From: Curtobacterium citreum
Lineage (GTDB): Bacteria > Actinomycetota > Actinomycetes > Actinomycetales > Microbacteriaceae
Assembly: GCF_006715175.1 (NCBI RefSeq)
Contig: NZ_VFMQ01000001.1
Coordinates: forward strand, 1,984,001-2,048,000
Direction of reading: 5' to 3'
DNA: 64,000 bases
Positions 19,687-28,807 of this stretch are shown here, piece by piece (position 1 is the first letter of the stretch; each line of letters starts with the position of its first letter). The notes under the pieces were generated by a model, which was not told where the DNA came from, ran no database searches, and worked only from the letters and a program-made list of their open reading frames with translations. The position numbers were made by a program, and so were the translations under genes.

Positions 19687-22026
19687 ATGACGGACACCCG
19701 TGAGTCCACGCCCCAGGGTGCGACCGAGCCCGGTGCGAGCCGTCCCGGCTCCGCACCGCGGCCGACGAGTCCGCTCGGTCCGAACACGACCGGGAACATC
19801 GGGTCGCTCCGGTCCCTGCTGCCGCGGCTCTTCTCGCGGGCGCAGCCGGCCGGCGCCGTCGACACGTTGATCCGGACGGTGCGGTCGCACCACCCGAAGG
19901 CCGACGTGACGCTCATCGAGCGGGCGTACTCGGTCGCGGAGCGCGCGCACGACGGGCAGAAGCGCAAGTCGGGCGAGCCGTACATCACGCACCCGGTGGC
20001 GGTCGCGCAGATCCTCGCCGACCTGGGGATCGGCACGATCACGATCGCCGCAGCGCTGCTGCACGACACCGTCGAGGACACGGACTACCAGCTCGACGAG
20101 CTCCGCGCAGAGTTCGGCGACGAGATCGCGATGCTCGTCGACGGTGTCACGAAGCTCGACAAGGTCAAGTACGGCGACAGCGCCCAGGCCGAGACCGTCC
20201 GCAAGATGGTCATCGCGATGTCGAAGGACATCCGCGTGCTCGTCATCAAGCTCGCGGACCGTCTGCACAACGCCCGCACGTGGGGCTTCGTCGAGTCCGC
20301 CTCCGCCACGCGCAAGGCGAAGGAGACGCTCGAGATCTACGCGCCCCTGGCGCATCGGCTCGGCATCCAGATGATCAAGCTGGAGCTCGAGGACCTGTCG
20401 TTCGCAGTCCTGCACCCGAAGCTCTACGTCGAGATCGACAGCCTGGTCAAGGAGCGGCAGCCGAAGCGCGAGCAGTTCGTGCAGAACGTGATCGGCACGC
20501 TCAAGAAGGACCTGAAGGCGTCGAAGATCCGCGGCGACGTGATGGGCCGACCGAAGCAGTACTACTCGATCTACCAGAAGATGATCGTCCGCGGGCGCGA
20601 GTTCGACGAGATCTACGACCTGGTCGGGATCCGCGTGCTCGTCCCCACCGTGCGCGACTGCTACGCCATGCTCGGCTCGGTGCACGCCCGCTGGACCCCG
20701 CTGCCCGGGCGCTTCAAGGACTACATCGCGACCCCGAAGTTCAACCTGTACCAGTCGCTCCACACCACGGTGCTCGGACCCCAGGGCCGTGCGGTCGAGA
20801 TCCAGATCCGCACGCACGAGATGCACCAGCGCGCCGAGTTCGGGGTCGCGGCGCACTGGAAGTACAAGCAGCGCGCCCAGGGCCGTGACGTCGACACGAC
20901 GACCACCGACGACCAGGACATGGCGTGGCTCGCCCACATCACCGACTGGCAAGCGGAGACGAGCGACCCGGGGGAGTTCCTCGACTCGCTCCGGTACGAG
21001 ATCGGCGCGAAGGAGACCTACGTCTTCACGCCGCAGGGCAAGGTCATCGGTCTGCCCGCCGGTGCGACCCCGGTCGACTTCGCCTACGCCGTGCACACCG
21101 AGATCGGGCACCGCACCATGGGTGCCAAGGTCAACGGTCGCCTGGTGCCGCTCGAGAGCCAGCTGTCCAGCGGCGACGTCGTCGAGATCTTCACGTCGAA
21201 GAACCCCGACTCGGGCCCGAGCCAGGACTGGCTGACGTTCGTCCGCAGTCCGCGCGCCCGGAACAAGATCAAGCAGTGGTTCACCAAGGAGCGCCGCGAA
21301 GAGGCGATCGAGCAGGGTCGCGACGCCATCGCGCGGGCGATGCGCAAGCAGAACCTGCCGCTCCAGCGCATCATGAGCCAGGACTCCATCTCCGAGGTGG
21401 CCTCGGCGATGCGGTACGAGGACGTCTCCGCGCTCTACGCGGCGATCGGCGAGGGACACGTCTCCACGCAGTCGGTCATCGAGAAGGTGCTCGCGGGCGT
21501 CCAGACCGAAGCCGAGACCGACGAGCCCGAGCTCGCGTTCCCGCGGCAGGTGACGAGCCGACAGCTCCGCAACAGCGACAGCGGGGTGCTCGTGCGCGGG
21601 GCGCCCGACATCCTCGTCAAGCTCGCCAAGTGCTGCACCCCGGTGCCCGGCGACCAGATCGTCGGCTTCATCACCCGCGGCCAGGGCGTCTCGGTGCACC
21701 AGGCCTCGTGCACGAACGTGAAGTCGCTCATGAACGAGCCCGACCGCATGATCGAGGTCGAGTGGGCACCGTCGTCGAAGTCGGTGTTCCTCGTGCAGAT
21801 CCAGATCGAGGCGCTCGACCGCTCCGGCCTGCTCAGCGACGTCACGCGGGTCCTGACCGACCACCACGTCAACATCCTGTCCGCCACCGTCTCGACCTCG
21901 TCGGACCGCCTGGCGCTGAGCCGCTTCGTGTTCGAGATGGGCGACACGACCCACCTGGACCGGGTGCTCAACGCGGTGCGGCGCATCGACGCGGTCTACG
22001 ACGTCTACCGCGTCAGCGCCGGCTGA
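19687..22026 (+). CDS. relA: bifunctional (p)ppGpp synthetase/hydrolase Rel
   Basis: 779 residues. Makes and degrades the stringent alarmone. The hydrolase HD domain is intact (LLHDTVEDTDY, His126/Asp127), so the enzyme should be bifunctional. The synthetase region starts near residue 309 (YDLVGIRVLV, then RFKDYIATPKFNLYQSLHTTV). A TGS domain follows (about 445-490), a zinc-finger-like stretch with KCCTPVPGD, and a C-terminal ACT domain. The 60-residue N-terminal extension is Pro/Ser-rich. GGAGG lies a few bases upstream of the ATG. Confidence 0.97.
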   Translation: MTDTRESTPQGATEPGASRPGSAPRPTSPLGPNTTGNIGSLRSLLPRLFSRAQPAGAVDTLIRTVRSHHPKADVTLIERAYSVAERAHDGQKRKSGEPYITHPVAVAQILADLGIGTITIAAALLHDTVEDTDYQLDELRAEFGDEIAMLVDGVTKLDKVKYGDSAQAETVRKMVIAMSKDIRVLVIKLADRLHNARTWGFVESASATRKAKETLEIYAPLAHRLGIQMIKLELEDLSFAVLHPKLYVEIDSLVKERQPKREQFVQNVIGTLKKDLKASKIRGDVMGRPKQYYSIYQKMIVRGREFDEIYDLVGIRVLVPTVRDCYAMLGSVHARWTPLPGRFKDYIATPKFNLYQSLHTTVLGPQGRAVEIQIRTHEMHQRAEFGVAAHWKYKQRAQGRDVDTTTTDDQDMAWLAHITDWQAETSDPGEFLDSLRYEIGAKETYVFTPQGKVIGLPAGATPVDFAYAVHTEIGHRTMGAKVNGRLVPLESQLSSGDVVEIFTSKNPDSGPSQDWLTFVRSPRARNKIKQWFTKERREEAIEQGRDAIARAMRKQNLPLQRIMSQDSISEVASAMRYEDVSALYAAIGEGHVSTQSVIEKVLAGVQTEAETDEPELAFPRQVTSRQLRNSDSGVLVRGAPDILVKLAKCCTPVPGDQIVGFITRGQGVSVHQASCTNVKSLMNEPDRMIEVEWAPSSKSVFLVQIQIEALDRSGLLSDVTRVLTDHHVNILSATVSTSSDRLALSRFVFEMGDTTHLDRVLNAVRRIDAVYDVYRVSAG

Positions 22027-22041
22027 CGTGGGACCAGCCGA

Positions 22042-22584
22042 TCACGCCCCGAGGAGTGCGTCGAGCCGCCTCGCGGCCTGACGGACCATCGGGACGGTCC
22101 CGAGTGCGTCCAGTGCGACCCGGACCGCCTCGGGCTCGGTCGCACGCACCGCGAAGACCCCCCGCACGGCGTCCGCGGCGTCGGGGTCGAGGTTCCCGGT
22201 GGCGCGGAGCAGGTCGACGACCGTGCGGACCGGTGTCGTCACGCGCACGCCGTCGAGCGTCACGGTGTCCTCTGGCCCGATGCGTACCTGCCGCACGCGC
22301 ACGGTCGTCACGTCGGCGACTCGGACGCCGAGGGGTGCGGCCGCCTCCGCCGGCTCCGGAGCAGACGACCGACCGCCCCAGATCCACGCCGCACTGCCCC
22401 CGCACGCGACGAGCCGACGTTCTGGCACGTCGACCGCCCAGGCTTCGGCACGGAGCGACGGCACCTGAGGCTCGGCGACGGAGGCCCAGCAGGACCCCAC
22501 CGGCACGAGCTCGCCGGCGAGCACGGCGGCGCGGAGCTCCGCCTCCGGCCAGTCCGCACTGGTCAGGAGTCGGGACGACGGCAC
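22042..22584 (-). CDS. AbiEi-like protein fragment family, unknown function
   Basis: 180 residues, cytosolic. The central GGSAAWIWGG and VRVTTPVRTVVDLLR segments resemble the conserved SAAxLhG and vTsxxRTxxDLa motifs of the actinobacterial AbiEi/DUF559-associated proteins that databases label type IV toxin-antitoxin antitoxins. No partner AbiEii nucleotidyltransferase is next to it, so a toxin-antitoxin role is not supported here. GTG start at 22584. It is convergent with relA, 15 bp apart, with no strong terminator between. Confidence 0.55.
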   Translation of the reverse strand: MPSSRLLTSADWPEAELRAAVLAGELVPVGSCWASVAEPQVPSLRAEAWAVDVPERRLVACGGSAAWIWGGRSSAPEPAEAAAPLGVRVADVTTVRVRQVRIGPEDTVTLDGVRVTTPVRTVVDLLRATGNLDPDAADAVRGVFAVRATEPEAVRVALDALGTVPMVRQAARRLDALLGA

Positions 22585-22672
22585 CCGGCCATCCTGCCGG
22601 AGCGTGCACCGGCAGGACAGCCACTGTGGACAACCGCAGGCGCCGTCGGCGCACGACGGCAGCCGCAGGACC

Positions 22673-23623
22673 TCAGCGCAGGACGTCGGCGCGGTGCACG
22701 AGCGCGGCGGCGCCGATCAGCGGTCCGTCCTGCGACAGCCCCGTCGGCACGATGCGCACCTTCGTCACGAAGCCGAACTCCACCCGCTCGGCGACGGCCT
22801 GGCGGGCGTACTCGAACAGGTCGGGGGAGACGTGGGAGAACCCGCCGCCGATGGCGACGACCTCGAGGTCGACCAGACTGGTCGCCGCGGCGATCGCCTG
22901 CCCGAGCGCGCGGCCGCTGCGCTTGACGGCGGCCACCGCGACCTCGTCGCCGGCGGCGTAGGCGGCCGCGAGCTCCTCGCCGGTGGTCCCCGTGAACCCC
23001 TGGCGCTGCGCCCAGGCGACCGTCTTCGGGCCGCTCGCGACGGCTTCGAGGCAGCCGGTGCCGCCGCACGCGCACGGGTCGTCGAACCCGCCGCACTCGA
23101 CGTGTCCGACGTGGCCGGCGTTGCCGGTCGGGCCGCTGACGGTCCTGCCGTGCAGGATGAGTCCGCCGCCGACCCCGGTCGAGACGATCATGCCCATCAC
23201 GTGGTCGTGTCCCTGCGCGGCGCCCACCCAGTGCTCGGCGAGCGTGATCGCGAGGCCGTCCATGCGCAGGGTCACCGGGACGTCGGCGGAGACGTGGGCA
23301 GCGACGCGGTCGCGGAGCGGGTACCCGCGCCACACCGGCATGTTCAGCGGCGAGACGAGTCCGTGCTGCTCGTCCACGGGACCTGCGGAGCCGACGCCGA
23401 CACCGACGAGCAGGCCGTCCGCCGGCAGTGCGGCGAGGGCGCTCGTCACGACCTCGTCGACGGCCGCCTGCAGTTCCTCGGACGTGCGTCCCGGCCCGGT
23501 GGGGCTGCGGAAGCGCGTGGCCGGGAGGACGACGCCGGCGTCGGTCACGAGGGCTGCTTCGACCTTCGTGCCGCCGAGGTCGACGGCCAGGGCGAGGGGG
23601 ACGAGGACGGTGCTGTCGGTCAT
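22673..23623 (-). CDS. ROK-family sugar kinase (glucokinase-like)
   Basis: 316 residues, ATP-dependent sugar kinase without a DNA-binding domain. The ATP loop AVDLGGTKVEAALV is at residues 13-26; the sugar site has NAGHVGHVE; the zinc signature ECGGFDDPCACGGTGCLEAVASG-type cluster has four cysteines. Length and motifs fit ROK glucokinases, but glucose, N-acetylglucosamine or N-acetylmannosamine could each be the substrate. The start codon is ATG with GGAG nine bases upstream. The upstream flank carries one GGACGGGAGGC repeat word (23641-23652). Confidence 0.88.
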   Translation of the reverse strand: MTDSTVLVPLALAVDLGGTKVEAALVTDAGVVLPATRFRSPTGPGRTSEELQAAVDEVVTSALAALPADGLLVGVGVGSAGPVDEQHGLVSPLNMPVWRGYPLRDRVAAHVSADVPVTLRMDGLAITLAEHWVGAAQGHDHVMGMIVSTGVGGGLILHGRTVSGPTGNAGHVGHVECGGFDDPCACGGTGCLEAVASGPKTVAWAQRQGFTGTTGEELAAAYAAGDEVAVAAVKRSGRALGQAIAAATSLVDLEVVAIGGGFSHVSPDLFEYARQAVAERVEFGFVTKVRIVPTGLSQDGPLIGAAALVHRADVLR

Positions 23624-23640
23624 GCGCGCTCCGATGCGGC

Positions 23641-23652
23641 GGACGGGAGGCT
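23641..23652. repeat. single GGACGGGAGGC repeat half-site
   Basis: A half copy of the dispersed hairpin family between the ROK kinase and deoC; no partner arm is present within 60 bp. Confidence 0.35.
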
Positions 23653-23760
23653 CGGGGCGGCCGGTCGACGCATCGTCGCGCCCGGTACGACCCGGCCCGG
23701 TGCGGGTCGGTCAGGTGGTGCGGTCCCGGCCGCGGGTGCGGTCGGGACGGGTGGATCTGC

Positions 23761-24522
23761 TCAGTAGGACGAGGAGTCGTCGCCGAGCGACGACGCGGCA
23801 CCGGTCTGTGCGCGGTGCGCGACCTCGTCGAGGATGCGCGCGGAGGCGCTCGTCCCGATGCGGTCGGCTCCGGCCTCGACCATCTCGAGCAGCGTGTCGA
23901 GCCCGCGCACACCGCCGGAGGCCTTCACCCCGGTGCCCGCGCCGACGGTCTCGCGCATGAGCCGGATGTGCGGGGCGGTCGCACCGTCGCCGGCGAACCC
24001 GGTCGACGTCTTCACGAACGCGGCACCCGCTGCCTGGGCGGCACGCGAGGCCGCGACGATCTCGTCGTCGGTCAGGAACGCGGTCTCGAGGATGACCTTC
24101 ACGACGGTGTTCCCGGCGGCCTGGACGACCGCGCGGACGTCGTCCTCGACGCGCTGCCAGTCGCCGGACCTCGCGGCACCGATGTTCTGCACCATGTCGA
24201 GCTCGAACGCACCGTCGGCCAGGGCCTGCAGCGACTCGGCGACCTTGGCGCCGGCCGAGGTGGTGCCGTGCGGGAAGCCGATGACCGTCCCGACGCCCAC
24301 CCCGGTGCCGGTCAGGCGCTCCACGGCGTGCGCGACGTCGCTCGGGCGGACGCACACGCTGAAGACCCGGTACGCCGCGGCCTCGTCGAGCTGGGCGTCG
24401 ACGTCGGCGCGGGTGAGCTCGGGCTTCAGGATCGCGTGGTCGATGAGGGCCCGCACGGCGTCGGCGTCGATCGCGTGCGGTTCGGCTGCGTGCGGGTCAT
24501 CGGGGAGCGCTGCGTTGTCCAC
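23761..24522 (-). CDS. deoC: deoxyribose-phosphate aldolase
   Basis: 253 residues. Splits deoxyribose 5-phosphate to acetaldehyde and glyceraldehyde 3-phosphate in nucleoside salvage. Active-site residues are seen: Asp109 (FELDMV), Lys142 (VVKVILET) and the Schiff-base Lys171 (FVKTSTGF). A 25-residue N-terminal extension and a Ser-rich tail flank the TIM barrel. The GTG start has no ribosome site but TAGGCT lies 6 nt before it, so a leaderless transcript is likely. Divergent from the SDR-DUF2867 gene with only 42 bp between starts. Confidence 0.95.
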   Translation of the reverse strand: MDNAALPDDPHAAEPHAIDADAVRALIDHAILKPELTRADVDAQLDEAAAYRVFSVCVRPSDVAHAVERLTGTGVGVGTVIGFPHGTTSAGAKVAESLQALADGAFELDMVQNIGAARSGDWQRVEDDVRAVVQAAGNTVVKVILETAFLTDDEIVAASRAAQAAGAAFVKTSTGFAGDGATAPHIRLMRETVGAGTGVKASGGVRGLDTLLEMVEAGADRIGTSASARILDEVAHRAQTGAASSLGDDSSSY

Positions 24523-24528
24523 CCGGCA

Positions 24529-24534
24529 AGCCTA
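24529..24534 (-). promoter_or_regulatory. -10 hexamer for leaderless deoC
   Basis: TAGGCT on the minus strand, 6 nt before the deoC GTG. Confidence 0.5.
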
Positions 24535-24551
24535 CCCGGAGGCGACCGGCG

Positions 24552-24557
24552 TACCGT
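24552..24557 (+). promoter_or_regulatory. -10 hexamer for leaderless SDR-DUF2867 gene
   Basis: TACCGT, 7 nt before the ATG at 24565. Confidence 0.5.
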
Positions 24558-24564
24558 GCCCCGC

Positions 24565-26097
24565 ATGCACGTCCTCGTCACCGGCGCCACCGGGTACATC
24601 GGCGGCCGACTCGTCCCCCGTCTCCTCGAGGCCGGACACCAGGTCCGGGTGTTCGTGCGGACCCCCCGGAAACTCCAGGACGTCCCCTGGCACGACGACG
24701 TCGAGGTGGCGCAGGGTGACCTGCAGGACGCCGTCGCCGTCCGGTCCGCCGTCGACGGCGTCGAGGCGGTCTACTACCTCGCGCACGCGATGGGGGCCGA
24801 CGGCGACTTCGAGCAGGCCGAGCGCCAGGCCGTCGAGACGATGGCGCGCGAGGCGAAGTCCGCCGGGGTCCGGCGCTTCGTGTACCTCGGCGGGCTGCAC
24901 CCCGACGGCGAGCTGTCGAAGCACCTGCGGAGCCGGAAGGAGGTCGGGGACGTGCTGCTCGCCTCCGGCGTCCCCACGATCGCGTACCAGGCCGGCGTCG
25001 TGATCGGGTCCGGAAGCACCTCGTTCGAGATGATCCGGCACGTCACCGACGTGCTGCCGTGGATGCCGGCGCCGCGGTGGGTCCGCAACCGGATCCAGCC
25101 GATCGCCGTCCGGGACGTCCTGTACTACCTCGTCGCCGCGCTCGACATCCCGGCCGACGTCAACCGCACGTTCGACATCGGCGGCCCGGACGTCCTGAAG
25201 TACGGGCAGATGCTCAACGGCTACGCGGTCGAGGCGAAGCTGCCGCAGCGTCGGTTCACGGTGCTCCCGGTGCTCACGCCCGGGCTCTCCGCGCACTGGT
25301 TCAACATCGTGACGCCCATCCCGCGGAAGCTCGCGACGCCGATCATCGAGTCGCTGCAGTTCGAGTGCATCCAGCGCGAGCACGACATCGACGACGTGGT
25401 GCCGCGTCCCGAGGGCGGGCTGACGTCCTACCGACGAGCGGTCCGGCTCGCGCTCGCCCGGATGCGGAAGGGCGAGGTCGAGACGAGCTGGCGCAGCGCC
25501 ACGCTCGCGGCGACCCCCGCGGACCCGCTGCCGAGCGACCCGGACTGGGCCGGGCACACCGTCTACGTCGACGACCGCCGCCGACACACCTCCGCCTCAG
25601 CCGAGGACGTCTGGCGCGTCGTCGAGGGCATCGGCGGTGACAACGGGTGGTACTCGTTCCCGCTCGCCTGGGTCGCCAGGGGCTGGATGGACAAGCTCGC
25701 CGGCGGGGTGGGACTGAGCCGCGGCCGCCGCGACCCCAGGCGGCTGGAGCAGGGCGACGCCCTGGACTGGTGGCGGGTCGAGCGCCTCGAGCGTGGGCGG
25801 TACCTGCGCCTGCGCGCCGAGTTCAAGTCGCCGGGTCGCGCCTGGCTCGAGATGACCGTCACACCGAGCGACGGCGGTGGGAGCGACTACCACCAGCGGG
25901 CGATCTACTTCCCGCAGGGGCTGTCCGGACGGCTCTACTGGTACTCGATACTGCCGTTCCACGGGGTGATCTTCCCCGGGATGGTGGAACGCATCACGGC
26001 CGCCGCCGAGCGCGAGTCCGAGCACACGGAGTCGACGGGGCGCAACTGGACCCAGCACAATGGGTCCGAGGCACCCGTCCACGAGGAGGCAGCATGA
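24565..26097 (+). CDS. extended SDR (NAD(P)-binding) protein fused to DUF2867
   Basis: 510 residues. Residues 1-300 form an atypical extended SDR: nucleotide loop TGATGYIGGRL at the start, then YYLAHAMGADGDF and RFVYLGGLHPDGELSKHL. The usual YxxxK active site is not evident, as in the NmrA-like SDR group. Residues about 330-490 are the DUF2867 domain (GWYSFPLAWVARGWMDKLAGG, YHQRAIYFPQGLSGRLYWYSILPFHGVIFPGM), a START-like domain. The fusion is well known in bacteria but its substrate is not; roles in lipid or quinone chemistry have been suggested. ATG 24565 has a TACCGT -10 at leaderless spacing. Overlaps the SGNH gene by four bases (ATGA). Confidence 0.85.
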   Translation: MHVLVTGATGYIGGRLVPRLLEAGHQVRVFVRTPRKLQDVPWHDDVEVAQGDLQDAVAVRSAVDGVEAVYYLAHAMGADGDFEQAERQAVETMAREAKSAGVRRFVYLGGLHPDGELSKHLRSRKEVGDVLLASGVPTIAYQAGVVIGSGSTSFEMIRHVTDVLPWMPAPRWVRNRIQPIAVRDVLYYLVAALDIPADVNRTFDIGGPDVLKYGQMLNGYAVEAKLPQRRFTVLPVLTPGLSAHWFNIVTPIPRKLATPIIESLQFECIQREHDIDDVVPRPEGGLTSYRRAVRLALARMRKGEVETSWRSATLAATPADPLPSDPDWAGHTVYVDDRRRHTSASAEDVWRVVEGIGGDNGWYSFPLAWVARGWMDKLAGGVGLSRGRRDPRRLEQGDALDWWRVERLERGRYLRLRAEFKSPGRAWLEMTVTPSDGGGSDYHQRAIYFPQGLSGRLYWYSILPFHGVIFPGMVERITAAAERESEHTESTGRNWTQHNGSEAPVHEEAA

Positions 26098-26696
26098 CCG
26101 ATCGGCCAGCCACGACCGAGGGACACGGACCGCTCCTGTTCCTGGGTGACAGCATCACCGAGCAGGGCTCCTGGGACGCCTGGCTCCCGGGCGAGCACGT
26201 CGTCAACCAGGGCATCGGCGGGGACACCACCGACGGCGTCCTCGAGCGTCTGGACGCCGTCGTCGCCGAGCAGCCGGAGGCGATCGTCCTGCTCATCGGC
26301 ACCAACGACTTCGGCAACCACCGCGCGAGCGTCGAGCACGTCGTCCGCGGGGTCGAGTCCGTCCTCGTGACCCTCCGACGCGAACTGCCGGGTGTCCGCC
26401 TGCTCCTCGTGTCGATCCTGCCCCGACAGGCCGAGTGGGCGGCGAAGATCGACGCGGCCAACCGGCACCTGCGCCAGTTCGTCGCCACCTGCCACGCGCA
26501 GTACCTCGACCTCTGGCCCGCCCTCGCCGACGGCGACCACCTCGACGAGCGGTACACCGACGACGGCCTGCACCTGACCGAGGACGGCTACCGCGCCGTC
26601 GTCGCGGAGCTCGAACCCGCCCTCGAGCGGCTCCGTGGGCTCCCGCCGATGTCGCGCCCGATCCAGGCGATCGACCTCGAGGAGGCCGGCGCCTGA
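26094..26696 (+). CDS. SGNH/GDSL-family hydrolase
   Basis: 200 residues, a small esterase or lipase of the SGNH type with no signal peptide. Block I FLGDSIT has the nucleophile Ser20, block II includes GIGGDTTDG, block III IGTNDFG, and block V DDGLHLT has the Asp and His. Acyl or acetyl groups on sugars, or thioesters, are typical substrates; the real one is unknown. It is coupled to the SDR gene upstream (ATGA) and to the next membrane-protein gene downstream (TGATG). Confidence 0.92.
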   Translation: MTDRPATTEGHGPLLFLGDSITEQGSWDAWLPGEHVVNQGIGGDTTDGVLERLDAVVAEQPEAIVLLIGTNDFGNHRASVEHVVRGVESVLVTLRRELPGVRLLLVSILPRQAEWAAKIDAANRHLRQFVATCHAQYLDLWPALADGDHLDERYTDDGLHLTEDGYRAVVAELEPALERLRGLPPMSRPIQAIDLEEAGA

Positions 26697-27136
26697 TGGC
26701 ACGGAAGGGTCGGCCCCCGGCGGGGTCGTCGCTCACCGGCGTGCCCTCGTCGCGACCGGGCACCGCCGGCCGCGGGGCGACCACCGCGAAGACCACCCCG
26801 CCGTTCACCCGGCCCGCCCTCGCGCCGTCGCTCATCGCGGCGATGCTCCTGCTGGCGTTCGTGGCGATCATCGACTCATCGGCGTTCGTGTTCGTCCGGT
26901 GGGGCGTGACCGTGCTCGCGCTCATCGTGCTCGTCTTCGCGGTGCGGGGACGCACGTGGTGGGCCGCCGTGGCGATGGCGGCCGTCGCGGTCTGCTGGAA
27001 CCCGGTCGTCGTCGTGCCGATCCCGGGGCAGGTCTGGGCCGCCCTGCAACTCGTCGTGGCCGCGCTGTTCGTCGCTGTCGGGATCCTCGTCAAGGTGCCA
27101 CGTCAGGCGGACGCGAGCAGCGCCTCCAGGCCGTAG
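26696..27136 (+). CDS. small membrane protein, DUF6804-like
   Basis: 146 residues. A 40-residue basic, Thr/Pro-rich cytosolic tail is followed by four short hydrophobic segments (LIAAMLLLAFVAII, VTVLALIVLVFAV, WWAAVAMAAVAV, VWAALQLVVAALFVAVGILV). The WNPVVVVPIPGQVWAALQ portion recalls the WNP-x-x-P-x-W pattern of DUF6804. No function is known. The last residues ASSASRP are encoded by a GCGCCTCCAGG word related to the dispersed repeat family. Start overlaps the SGNH stop. Confidence 0.65.
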   Translation: MARKGRPPAGSSLTGVPSSRPGTAGRGATTAKTTPPFTRPALAPSLIAAMLLLAFVAIIDSSAFVFVRWGVTVLALIVLVFAVRGRTWWAAVAMAAVAVCWNPVVVVPIPGQVWAALQLVVAALFVAVGILVKVPRQADASSASRP

Positions 27137-27190
27137 CGCACCACGTCGTCGGCGCGAGCCGACCCGCCGACCGGGGTGACCGCCGGACGG

Positions 27191-27196
27191 TAGGAT
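27191..27196 (+). promoter_or_regulatory. -10 hexamer of the Stealth gene
   Basis: TAGGAT, 47 nt before the ATG. A GCCGGG/CCCGGC hairpin lies in the leader (27203-27222). Confidence 0.4.
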
Positions 27197-27243
27197 CACA
27201 GGAGCCGGGCGCAGGGCCCGGCGACACGATCCGAAGGGCATGG

Positions 27244-28797
27244 ATGAGCCACGAGACCGAGCCGGCGACCGAGAGTCCTCTGCTGAACCCTCGACCGTCC
27301 TCGGGCGGTCTCGACCGTCCCGACGTCGTCGTCCGCAAGGGACGGCTGACCCTGGTCAACGGGCACCTGACGCCCCAGCAGTCGATGATCGAGGACCTCC
27401 TGTTCCTCGACGACGCGCTCACCGCCGGCGACGTCGACCACCTGCTCATCCGCGGCAACGACCAGCGACCCGTGATCGCGGTCGACGAGCGAGACCGCCA
27501 GCGGGCCGAGAGCGCCGTGATGGCCGCCTCGGCGAACGAGCCGTTCTACGCCAAGCCGCCGGGCAAGCCCGCGGTGCTCGTCATCGACGACGGGCTCGGT
27601 CCGGTCGAGGAGCCGGTCCTGCGGGTGTTCCGCCCCCGCCTCGAGCCGCTCGGGCGCTTGCGCTACGGGGCGGAGACGAGCGTCCAGCTCGAGTTCTGGC
27701 GCGTGACCGACACCGAGGTGCTCGCGCCGAAGGAGAACGCCCTCATGCGGCGTTCCCTGCCCGTCGAGGAGTTCGTCGTCGTGGACATCGAGCGGTACGG
27801 CCGCACATGGCGCACCGTCGAGCACATGTTCGAGGACCACGTGTCGGACATCCGCTTCCCGGTCGACATCGTCTTCTCGTGGGTCGACGGCAACGCGATC
27901 GAGTACCAGCGCGCCCGCCAGGCCGCGCAGGCGAACGCCGTGCTGGGGGAGGGCGACGACGCCCCCGCCCGCTTCCGGCAGATCGACGAGCTGAAGTACG
28001 CGCTCCGATCGGTGCACACCTTCGCCCCGTGGATCCGGCAGATCTACATCGCCACCGACTCGCCGGCGCCGCACTGGCTGGCCGACCACCCGAAGGTGCG
28101 GATCGTCCGGAGCGAGGAGTTCTTCGCGGACCCCTCCGTGCTGCCCACGCACAACTCGCAGGCCGTCGAATCGCAGCTGCACCACATCCCGGGCATCAGC
28201 GAGCACTTCATCTACTCGAACGACGACATGTTCTTCGGTCGCTCGGTCGACCCGTCGGTGTTCTTCAGCCCGGGGTCGGTGACGAAGTTCATCCTCGCGA
28301 CGACCCGGATCGGGCTCGGCTCGAACAACCCGGCACGCAGCGGGTTCGAGAACTCCGCCCGGGTGAACCGTCGCCTGCTCCAGCAGCGCTTCGGCGCGGT
28401 GACCACGAGGCACCTCGAGCACGCGCCCACGCCGCTCCGGGCGTCGATCATGACCGAGATGGAGCACGAGTTCGCGGACGAGTTCCGCGCCACCGCGGCG
28501 TCGCGCTTCCGGGCCGCCGACAACATCTCGGTGACGAACTCGCTCTACCACTACTACGCACTGCTGACCGGTCGCGCGATCATGCAGGAGAACGCCACCG
28601 TCCGGTACGTCGACACGACGATGCAGTCCGGGCTCAAGGCGCTCGACGACCTGCTCAAGAAGCGGAACGTCGACTTCTTCTGCCTGAACGACGGCAGCTT
28701 CCCCGAGGTCTCGGACGAGGAGCGGACAGCGCGCGTCACGGAGTTCCTGGAGCGGTACTTCCCGTTCCCGGCGCCGTGGGAGCGTACCGCGGAGTAG
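27244..28797 (+). CDS. Stealth-family sugar-phosphate transferase
   Basis: 517 residues with the four Stealth regions in order: CR1 DIVFSWVDGN (about 207-217), CR2 RFRQIDELKYALRSVHTFAPW (about 243), CR3 SQAVESQLHHIPGISEHFIY with NDDMFF (about 305-330), and CR4 MEHEFADEF (about 403). Stealth proteins transfer hexose-1-phosphate in capsule and cell-wall phosphoglycan synthesis and are relatives of GlcNAc-1-phosphotransferase. The 190-residue N-terminal domain is typical of actinobacterial members. The enzyme is soluble and probably works at the inner face of the membrane. GAAGGG precedes the ATG. No other capsule genes are next to it. Confidence 0.92.
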   Translation: MSHETEPATESPLLNPRPSSGGLDRPDVVVRKGRLTLVNGHLTPQQSMIEDLLFLDDALTAGDVDHLLIRGNDQRPVIAVDERDRQRAESAVMAASANEPFYAKPPGKPAVLVIDDGLGPVEEPVLRVFRPRLEPLGRLRYGAETSVQLEFWRVTDTEVLAPKENALMRRSLPVEEFVVVDIERYGRTWRTVEHMFEDHVSDIRFPVDIVFSWVDGNAIEYQRARQAAQANAVLGEGDDAPARFRQIDELKYALRSVHTFAPWIRQIYIATDSPAPHWLADHPKVRIVRSEEFFADPSVLPTHNSQAVESQLHHIPGISEHFIYSNDDMFFGRSVDPSVFFSPGSVTKFILATTRIGLGSNNPARSGFENSARVNRRLLQQRFGAVTTRHLEHAPTPLRASIMTEMEHEFADEFRATAASRFRAADNISVTNSLYHYYALLTGRAIMQENATVRYVDTTMQSGLKALDDLLKKRNVDFFCLNDGSFPEVSDEERTARVTEFLERYFPFPAPWERTAE

Positions 28798-28807
28798 CGC
28801 TGGCGCC

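Noticed and set aside
19054..21954. 966-codon minus-strand frame opposite secF, rhodanese and relA
   Set aside because: Shadow of three well-supported plus-strand genes; no domain visible.
22042..22584. Type IV toxin-antitoxin system
   Set aside because: Only an AbiEi-like protein is present; no AbiEii nucleotidyltransferase gene lies beside it on either strand.
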